Below are positions 54,478 to 60,589 of a stretch of DNA of 62,583 nucleotides, in pieces; within the stretch, counting starts at the first letter, position 1, and every line of letters starts with the position of its first letter. Position numbers and translations under genes: made by a program. Under the pieces are notes generated by a model, which made no database searches, was not told the origin of the DNA, and worked only from the letters and a program-made list of their open reading frames with translations. The stretch comes from an uncultured Opitutia bacterium (lineage in GTDB: Bacteria > Verrucomicrobiota > Verrucomicrobiia > Opitutales > Opitutaceae). The stretch lies in contig CAIUOU010000057.1 in assembly GCA_903900845.1 (NCBI GenBank), forward strand, positions 1-62,583. The letters run 5' to 3'.

Positions 54478-55619
54478 GGGGTTTCGAGCGAGGCCCCGTC
54501 AGCTGTGCTCACCGCGAGCACGTCGGGTCGCGCGCCAAAGCGTTCCGCGTAGGCCGCCGCGACGCGTTCCGCCGATTCCGGGGCGAACGGTTCCGCCACC
54601 AGCGCCATGACCGCACCACCGAAGCCGCCACCCGTCAGCCGCGCGCCGAACACGCCGGGCGTTCGCGCGAGTTCCTCCACCAGGAAATCGAGCTCGGGGG
54701 TACTGTTTTCAAAGCAGGTGCGCGAGCTCTCGTGGGAGGCGGTGAGCAAACGGCCCGCGTCGTCAATCCGTCCCGCCCGCAACGCGGCGACACACGCCGC
54801 GACCCGCGAGATCTCGCCGACCACATGGCTCGCCCGCCGCAGCAGGCCCTCGGATAAGCCGCGGGAGCGCGCCTTCAGCCCGGCCGGATCGAGATCAGCG
54901 AGCAGCGCGACGCCCAGCGCACGGGCCGCTTCGCCGCACTCGCGGTGGCGCTCGGCGTAAAGGCCGTCCACCAACGCGTGGCGCGTGTGGGTGTTGAAGA
55001 TCCGGAATCCCGTGCCCGGCGGTAGCGGCACAGTCATGAAATCCGGGCCGCGGCAATCGATGTGGACGAGATGCCCACGGCGGCCGAAACCCGAAACCGC
55101 CTGATCGAGGATCCCGCACGGCACGCCGACGAAATGGTTCTCCGCGTGACGCGCCGCCCGCACGAGGGTCCCGCGCGGCGGCTCCACTCCCGCCAAGCGC
55201 GCGCAGGCGAGACCCGACGCGAGTTCCAACGCCGCGCTGCTGCTCAACCCAGCGCCGGGCGGCAGGTCCGACACCGCGAGAAAGTCGAAACCCGCGGGGA
55301 TCGCGACCCCGGCCGCCGCAAGGGAAACGATCATGCCGAGCGGGTAATTGGCCCAAGCGTCTTTCCCGGCAAAAGGCCGCGGCGCGTCCGTACCGGTTTC
55401 CACGACCTCGGTCATGGCCGCGCTGGCGAAGCGACGCCGGCCGTCGACGCGCGGCGCAACCCCGACCCAAACCCCGCGGTCGATCGCGGCGCCCAGCACC
55501 GTGCCACCGTTGTAATCGGTGTGGTTGCCGATGAACTCGATGCGCCCGGGCGCACGCGCGATGACCGCGGGCTCGCGGCCATGAACGGAACGGAAGCGGT
55601 GCCGCAGTTCGGATTTCAT
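54474..55619 (-). CDS. galK: Galactokinase
   Basis: The 381-residue GHMP kinase phosphorylates galactose. It has the sugar-binding GRIEFIGNHTDYNGGTVL motif, the ATP loop PPGAGLSSSAALE, and the C-terminal GARLTGGGFGGAVMAL motif. It is coupled to the IMPase-like gene by the ATGA overlap. The usual galactokinase substrate residue pattern is intact; no galT or galE is nearby. Confidence 0.95.
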   Translation of the reverse strand: MKSELRHRFRSVHGREPAVIARAPGRIEFIGNHTDYNGGTVLGAAIDRGVWVGVAPRVDGRRRFASAAMTEVVETGTDAPRPFAGKDAWANYPLGMIVSLAAAGVAIPAGFDFLAVSDLPPGAGLSSSAALELASGLACARLAGVEPPRGTLVRAARHAENHFVGVPCGILDQAVSGFGRRGHLVHIDCRGPDFMTVPLPPGTGFRIFNTHTRHALVDGLYAERHRECGEAARALGVALLADLDPAGLKARSRGLSEGLLRRASHVVGEISRVAACVAALRAGRIDDAGRLLTASHESSRTCFENSTPELDFLVEELARTPGVFGARLTGGGFGGAVMALVAEPFAPESAERVAAAYAERFGARPDVLAVSTADGASLETP

Positions 55620-55957
55620 CGACCGCCTCCACGAGAAGGTCGAGCGCGCCGCGGGGGAAGCCGAATCAGGCCACGCAGGCGGTCGGCAGGTCGAGGGGTT
55701 CGGCGAGGCTCCGCGGTACTACCTCACGTCATCCTCCGCGGGAGCACCCGCGGCTACACGGTACGACCACCGCAGCAAAAGGCCGGACGAACGAAACATC
55801 CTCCCAAGGCACCTCTGTTTTCCCTCGTTCCTGATTTCCAGATTTCGCCCCGATCGTTTCGGGCTTTCCTCATCCACCCACGCGAAAATCCCCGGTTTCA
55901 GACCCACCGCACTCCGCTCGCGGAGTCGCAGCATAGTCCGACACCGAAATTCCCCGC
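55620..55957. other. Intergenic region with REP-like repeat
   Basis: About 340 bp with no credible gene. It has the REP-like hairpin at 55736-55757 and, further on, a CTCGTTCCTGATTTCCA stretch near 55832 that recalls the 8430 and 18175 blocks. Confidence 0.65.
55736..55757 (-). repeat. REP-like hairpin, GTAG head
   Basis: CCGCGGG-AGCA-CCCGCGG followed by CTAC. It is the exact reverse complement of the copy at 58760-58781. Confidence 0.8.
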
Positions 55958-56233
55958 TCAGGAGCGGGCCCGCAGCTCGGACGCGGGGCGGAAGCGCACC
56001 GTCTTGACGGCCGCGATCCGCATCGGCCGGCGCGTGTGGGGATTGAAGCCGAGCCGCGCGGGCAGCTTGGCGACGTTGAAAGTGCCGAAACCGGCGACGG
56101 CCACTTCGCCGTCACGCTTGAGCCCGCGCTTCATCGCGGCGAGCACCGCCTCGGTCGCGCGCTCGGCAGCGACACGCGTGGTGTCACCGGCCAGCAGTTT
56201 CCTGACTTCCTCGATCAACGCGGCCTTGTTCAT
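55958..56233 (-). CDS. HU-family DNA-binding protein
   Basis: The 91-residue histone-like protein begins MNKAALIEEVRKLL. It has the GEVAVAGFGTFNV core and the beta-arm region NPHTRRPMRI. It compacts DNA as a dimer. It lies 43 bp downstream of the 80-residue hypothetical gene, in one minus-strand run with ygfZ. Confidence 0.94.
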   Translation of the reverse strand: MNKAALIEEVRKLLAGDTTRVAAERATEAVLAAMKRGLKRDGEVAVAGFGTFNVAKLPARLGFNPHTRRPMRIAAVKTVRFRPASELRARS

Positions 56234-56276
56234 GGAGTGGGGTTGGCGCGGAGGGAAAAAACCGCCCGTCGGCCGG

Positions 56277-56519
56277 TCAAACCGATTCACCCTGGCGCGG
56301 CGGCGGGGAAGCGGGGCCGCCAAAACGCGCCGGCACTTCCCCCGCCCTGCCCTTGACCAGCACCTCCAGCAAACCGCGCAACGCCTCCTCGCGCGGCACG
56401 CCGCGTTCCACCGCGATCTGACCCGCGCGTTTCGCCAACTGCGCGGCCATGGAGGCCGCTTGAGCGGGCGGCGCGCCCAGCCGCTCGCAGAGGGCCGTGA
56501 GTTGCGCGAGCTCGTTCAT
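56277..56519 (-). CDS. Small hypothetical protein, 80 residues
   Basis: The predicted helical protein has the residues MNELAQLTALCERLG at the start and a Pro-rich tail. The family is not recognised. It is supported as a gene by the 4-nt start/stop overlap with ygfZ (ATGA) and by its place in a same-strand run that ends with the HU gene. Confidence 0.65.
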   Translation of the reverse strand: MNELAQLTALCERLGAPPAQAASMAAQLAKRAGQIAVERGVPREEALRGLLEVLVKGRAGEVPARFGGPASPPPRQGESV

Positions 56520-57394
56520 GGCGCGTCGAGCAGCCGTAGCGAAGCGGGCCCAATGGCGGAAAACGCCAGCTCAGAGTCCGCCTTCACGTGCAGGTTGGAA
56601 ACCATCGCGAGGCCGAGCCAGCCGCCGGCGCCGTCGGCAATCGCCGAGCGCACTTCGCCGACCTGGCGTTCGCCCGCGAACACCGCGGCGGGCAAAGCGA
56701 TCGGGCTGGAGCCTGTCCCCGTGACCCGCACCAACCGACGCCGCACCTGACCCATCGCCTTCAGCCGCGCCATCACTTCCTGCCCGAGGTAACACCCCTT
56801 CGTGTAGGAAACAGCGTCAGCATCCAGACCGGCTTCATTGGGAAGATCGCCCGGGCCGGCATCGGCGGGCACGGCGGGCATACGCGCCGCGATCCGCGCC
56901 CGCTCAACCGTTTCCGCTTCGAGGCGCGCACCCGCCCTGCCGGCACGCGGCTCGCGGCGATACACCCAGTCTCGCGAGACGGGAAACCCGCGCCGACCGG
57001 TGAAGGCGAAAACCCCCGGCGGAGCGGCCGGAACCTCACCCACCCAGGTAATTCCGGCCCACGCGCCCGTTTGGTCCTCGATCGTGACGTCGTCGGCGAT
57101 GATGAAGCCCTCCAACCGCGCGCGAATCACCGACGCCCGTGAAAAATAACTCCCGATCCAAAACTCGTCCGCACCTTCGCCGCGGAACACGAAACCATCC
57201 GCCTCCACCTTTCCTTTCAGCGTAAGCCAGAGTCCATACGCCGGCTCCGCCCCGGCAGCCGCAACGGCCAGCATACGAAGGTCCTGCGAGAACTGACCCT
57301 GCAGGAACAAAAGGGCATCCGGCCCCGTGACCCGTAGCCAAGCCGCGGGCGACCATTCAAAAAAACCGCTTGGAGTAGAAAACGTGATAGGCAT
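56516..57394 (-). CDS. ygfZ: YgfZ-family folate-binding iron-sulfur repair protein
   Basis: The 292-residue protein follows the GcvT-like fold with DALLFLQGQFSQDL near the N-terminus and the signature KGCYLGQEVMARL whose Cys is essential in E. coli YgfZ. It supports repair or assembly of iron-sulfur proteins, using folate. The start is at 57394. It is divergent from aroG. Confidence 0.93.
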   Translation of the reverse strand: MPITFSTPSGFFEWSPAAWLRVTGPDALLFLQGQFSQDLRMLAVAAAGAEPAYGLWLTLKGKVEADGFVFRGEGADEFWIGSYFSRASVIRARLEGFIIADDVTIEDQTGAWAGITWVGEVPAAPPGVFAFTGRRGFPVSRDWVYRREPRAGRAGARLEAETVERARIAARMPAVPADAGPGDLPNEAGLDADAVSYTKGCYLGQEVMARLKAMGQVRRRLVRVTGTGSSPIALPAAVFAGERQVGEVRSAIADGAGGWLGLAMVSNLHVKADSELAFSAIGPASLRLLDAP

Positions 57395-57401
57395 TTAGAA
57401 C

Positions 57402-57434
57402 ATGTTAGCTAACAACTTACGAAAAAAGTGGTAG
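57402..57434 (+). CDS. Possible leader peptide upstream of aroG, 10 residues
   Basis: ATG at 57402 gives MLANNLRKKW then TAG. It ends with Trp just before the stop and lies upstream of a possible promoter and two terminator-like hairpins. A single Trp is a weak argument for attenuation, so this is only a candidate. Confidence 0.25.
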   Translation: MLANNLRKKW

Positions 57435-57451
57435 AATTTGAAAACTTTTGT

Positions 57452-57479
57452 TTGACCTGCCGACTATCGGACCTATTCG
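57452..57479 (+). promoter_or_regulatory. Possible sigma-70-type promoter for the aroG leader
   Basis: TTGACC (57452-57457) and TATTCG (57474-57479) are spaced by 16 bp, upstream of two hairpins and aroG. The -10 match is poor. Confidence 0.35.
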
Positions 57480-57502
57480 TTTGGACATCAAGTTTAACAC
57501 TT

Positions 57503-57523
57503 CTCCCGCCTAGCGGGAGTTTT
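57503..57523 (+). terminator. Small terminator-like hairpin in the aroG leader
   Basis: CTCCCGC-CTA-GCGGGAG followed by TTTT. It is the first of two such structures before aroG. Confidence 0.55.
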
Positions 57524-57543
57524 GGGGTAACATAGAAAGCAAA

Positions 57544-57582
57544 GGCCGGCCGCTTAGGGGTAAGCGGCCGGCCACTTTTTTT
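57544..57582 (+). terminator. Strong terminator in the aroG leader, candidate attenuator
   Basis: A perfect 13-bp stem, GGCCGGCCGCTTA with TAAGCGGCCGGCC and loop GGGG, is followed by AC and seven T residues. It ends 74 bp before the aroG start. No plus-strand gene precedes it, since ygfZ is divergent. It is therefore either an attenuator in the aroG 5' leader or the end of a short RNA. Confidence 0.8.
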
Positions 57583-57656
57583 GCGCTAGAAACGTCCGGG
57601 TTTGTCCCGACACCGGGCTTGCGCGCGACAAGAGCCCCGCGCCAAGCTGACCGTTC

Positions 57657-58712
57657 ATGCAGAAAACGTCCGACATCAACGTCGTCGAGACCCGCACCCT
57701 GCCTTCTCCGGCCGCGCTGCTGGCCGAGTTGCCAAAGACGGAGGCCCAGGCGGATTTCGTGGTGCGCGCGCGGCGCGCCATCCACCGGCTGATCTTCACG
57801 GACGACAAACGCTTCCTCCTGATCGTGGGCCCGTGCTCGATCCATGACCTCGAATCCGGCCGCGACTATGCCCGACGGCTCAGCGCCCTCGCCCGTGAGG
57901 TTTCGGACCGGGTGATGGTCGTGATGCGCGTTTACTTCGAGAAGCCGCGGACGACGGTGGGCTGGAAGGGTCTGATCATGGACCCGCATCTCGACGGCTC
58001 GCACGACATCGCGGCGGGCCTGCGGCTGGCGCGCTCGTTCCTGCGTGACGTGATCGACCTCGGGCTGCCGACCGCGACGGAGTTTCTCGATCCGATCACC
58101 CCGCAATACATGGCCGACCTTGTGTGCTGGGGCGCGATCGGCGCCCGCACCACGGAATCGCAGACCCACCGCCAGATGGCCTCCGGCCTTTCGATGCCCC
58201 TGGGCTTCAAGAATGGCACCGACGGCAGCCTGCAGGCGGCGGTGAACGCGATCCGAGCGGCTTCGCAGCCGCAGACTTTCCTCGGCATCAACCTCGAAGG
58301 CAGCGCCTCGGCGGTCGTGACCCGCGGCAACCCCGACTGCCACGTGGTGCTGCGCGGGGGCGCCGCAGGCCCGAACTATTCCCCGCGGCATATCGCGGAG
58401 GTGGAAGCCGCGCTGACCAAGGCCGCGCTCGCCCGCTCGGTGGTCGTCGATTGCTCGCACGACAATTCCGCGAAGAAGCCGGAGCTGCAACCCGACGTGC
58501 TTCGCGCCGTGCTTGATCAGGTCGCCGCCGGCAACACCTCGATCATGGGTGCGATGGTCGAGAGCAACCTCGTCGCCGGCAACCAGCCCTTCCCCCAGCC
58601 CAAGGAGAAGCTTCGCCGCGGCGTGAGCATCACCGACGGCTGCATCGACTGGGCCACGACCGAGTCGCTCATCCGCGAACTGCACGCGCGCCTCGCCCCG
58701 CGGTTCGCGTGA
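57657..58712 (+). CDS. aroG: 3-deoxy-7-phosphoheptulonate synthase (class I DAHP synthase)
   Basis: This enzyme condenses PEP and erythrose-4-phosphate in the first step of the shikimate pathway. The 351-residue protein has LIVGPCSIHDLESGRDYARRL, RVYFEKPRTTVGWKGLI, ARTTESQTHRQMASGLS and SIMGAMVESNLVAGNQ of the AroG/F/H family. It would be feedback-regulated by an aromatic amino acid in the usual way, but which one is unknown. Its 5' leader has a strong hairpin with T-run. Confidence 0.96.
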   Translation: MQKTSDINVVETRTLPSPAALLAELPKTEAQADFVVRARRAIHRLIFTDDKRFLLIVGPCSIHDLESGRDYARRLSALAREVSDRVMVVMRVYFEKPRTTVGWKGLIMDPHLDGSHDIAAGLRLARSFLRDVIDLGLPTATEFLDPITPQYMADLVCWGAIGARTTESQTHRQMASGLSMPLGFKNGTDGSLQAAVNAIRAASQPQTFLGINLEGSASAVVTRGNPDCHVVLRGGAAGPNYSPRHIAEVEAALTKAALARSVVVDCSHDNSAKKPELQPDVLRAVLDQVAAGNTSIMGAMVESNLVAGNQPFPQPKEKLRRGVSITDGCIDWATTESLIRELHARLAPRFA

Positions 58713-58759
58713 ACCGGATTGAAGCGGTTAAACCGGCGATGAATGGAGATTCCTACGAT

Positions 58760-58781
58760 GTAGCCGCGGGTGCTCCCGCGG
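58760..58781 (+). repeat. REP-like hairpin, GTAG head
   Basis: GTAG-CCGCGGG-TGCT-CCCGCGG on the plus strand, the reverse complement of the 55736 copy. Confidence 0.8.
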
Positions 58782-58863
58782 TTGGGTCGGAGGAGGATTA
58801 CGCCGGAGGGATGGGCAGGGCCACGGCAGGTTGGAGGGGCACGGAACGAGCCCACGGAATAAT

Positions 58864-58885
58864 CCGAGGCCACAGCCTCGGCTAC
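58864..58885 (-). repeat. REP-like hairpin, GTAG head
   Basis: CCGAGGC-CACA-GCCTCGG followed by CTAC. The two arms changed together compared with the CCGCGG copies. Confidence 0.78.
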
Positions 58886-59094
58886 ACCAACACCGGGCTT
58901 CACGAACTGGCGGTTGGTTTCCGTAAGATCGCACCGCGTTTTTCGTCGTTAACTGTTCTGAGCCACCTGCCAGTTTCGCCTTAAGATTCACAATTAGCTC
59001 CGACGCGCCCGGCCCCCATTTCGTCTAAACAATCAACCCGCCCCTGATTTCCGCCGTGAGTTCCACCCAGCGCGCGCGCTAGACCTTTCCCACC

Positions 59095-60078
59095 ATGAAG
59101 ACCCCCATCCGTGTCGCAGTCACCGGCGCCGCCGGCCAGATCGGTTACTCGCTCCTGTTCCGCATCGCCTCGGGCGCGATGTTCGGCCCCGACCAGCCGG
59201 TCATCCTCCAACTCATCGAGGCACCGATCGAGAAGGCCCTCAAGGCCCTCGAGGGAGTCGCCATGGAGCTCGACGACTGCGCTTTCCCGCTCCTCAAGGG
59301 CATCGTCCAGACCTCGGACGCCTCCGTTGGTTTCAAGGACGCGAACTGGTGCCTGCTCGTCGGCGCCAAGCCACGCGGTCCCGGCATGGAGCGCGCCGAT
59401 CTCCTCAAGGACAACGGCAAGATCTTCATCGAGCAGGGCCGCATCATCGACGCCGTGGCCGCGGCCGATGCCCGCGTCGCCGTGGTCGGCAACCCCGCCA
59501 ACACCAATTGCATGATCGCCGCCTCGCAGGCGAAGCGCCTGCCCGCCGAGCGCTTCACCGCCATGGTGCGCCTCGACCAGAACCGCGCCCAGACCCAGCT
59601 GGCGAAGAAGGCCGGCGCCGATCTCACGACGGTAAAAAGCATCTTCATCTACGGAAACCACAGCCCGACGATGTTCCCGGCGTTCGCGCAGGCCACCATC
59701 GGCGGCAGCCCCGCCACCTCGGTCATCACCGACACCGCTTGGCTGCAGGGGCCGTTCTGCGAGACGGTGGGCAAGCGCGGCGCCGCCATCATCGCCGCCC
59801 GCGGCCTCTCCTCCGCCGCCTCCGCCGCCAACGCCCTGGTCGACCACGTGCGCGACCTCATGACCCCCGGAGCGATCCATTCGGTCGCCGTCAAATCGAA
59901 CGGCCTCTACGGCTTCGACGCCAACGTCTGGGCCGGTATGCCCGTGCGCACCACGACACCCGGCTCCTACGAGGTCATCACCGGCCACGCCATGGACGAC
60001 TTCGCCAAGTCGAAGATCGCCGCGACGAACAAGGAGCTCGTCGAGGAGCGCGCCTTTGTCGCCGACATGATCAAGTGA
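59095..60078 (+). CDS. mdh: Malate dehydrogenase
   Basis: The 327-residue NAD(P)-dependent enzyme has [18 protein letters not shown], the substrate loop [26 protein letters not shown] and the catalytic His stretch [14 protein letters not shown]. It interconverts malate and oxaloacetate. The subgroup, with AGQIGYSL and LVGAKPRG, is the type found in many Gram-negative bacteria. A strong terminator follows. Confidence 0.96.
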   Translation: MKTPIRVAVTGAAGQIGYSLLFRIASGAMFGPDQPVILQLIEAPIEKALKALEGVAMELDDCAFPLLKGIVQTSDASVGFKDANWCLLVGAKPRGPGMERADLLKDNGKIFIEQGRIIDAVAAADARVAVVGNPANTNCMIAASQAKRLPAERFTAMVRLDQNRAQTQLAKKAGADLTTVKSIFIYGNHSPTMFPAFAQATIGGSPATSVITDTAWLQGPFCETVGKRGAAIIAARGLSSAASAANALVDHVRDLMTPGAIHSVAVKSNGLYGFDANVWAGMPVRTTTPGSYEVITGHAMDDFAKSKIAATNKELVEERAFVADMIK

Positions 60079-60108
60079 GACGAGGTCCCCGGCCCGCTCA
60101 GTGACCAG

Positions 60109-60134
60109 AGGCGCCCGGCGACGGGCGCCTTTTT
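60109..60134 (+). terminator. Rho-independent terminator after mdh
   Basis: AGGCGCCCG with CGGGCGCCT (loop GCGA), followed by further T residues (five in all). It starts 31 bp after the mdh stop. Confidence 0.9.
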
Positions 60135-60589
60135 CGTGCTTCTAAACCCGGAGGCATGGTTTTTAGGGCCGATCCTCCTCCATTACGCCATCGCCGCATT
60201 TATCTGCGCGATCTGCGAAATCTGCGGTCCAAGTTCACCGCCTTCGGCTGTCGGTCTCCCGTTATAGTCCGAGGCAAACCGCCTCGGCTACCTCGGCACT
60301 TAGCCATCCGTGTCCATCCGAGGCTGCCCCCTCGCGGCGCTGTTCGGCAACGCCTCTTAATCCGCAGCCTAGCCATCCTGAACGACGCTTGGGCTTCGGC
60401 GGAGCCGCTCCGGGGCCCAGCGCGGTGCACCGAAAAAGTGCACGGCTTCGCCTCGACCGGCATTGCTGGACCCGCGAAAGTCCTCCAAGCCCTTTCTGCC
60501 CCGAGGCGACTGCAAGATCCTTCACCCTTGCCGGCCGAAACGGACCCGCTGTTTCCCAAGCCACTGATCTCCCGTCTGCGCTGTTACCC
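60135..60589. other. Intergenic region with REP-like repeat
   Basis: No credible gene. A GCGATCTGCGAAATCTGCGG module at about 60208-60227 precedes the REP-like hairpin at 60269-60291, in the same order as at 53190-53284. An open frame 60156-60593 lies in this repeat sequence and overlaps the next start. It is not taken as a gene. Confidence 0.65.
60269..60291 (-). repeat. REP-like hairpin, GTAG head
   Basis: CCGAGGC-AAACC-GCCTCGG followed by CTAC. It shares the CCGAGG arm with the 58864 copy. Confidence 0.75.

Larger units (their letters stand above)
58713..59094. other. Intergenic region with two REP-like hairpins
   Basis: No credible gene. Two hairpins, in opposite orientations, lie at 58760-58781 and 58864-58885, about 80 bp apart. 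The short open frame 58709-58984 runs through both and is not credible. The mdh promoter is presumably in the right half. Confidence 0.65.

Noticed and set aside
58709-58984. 91-residue open frame after aroG
   Set aside because: It runs through two REP-like hairpins and has no domain.
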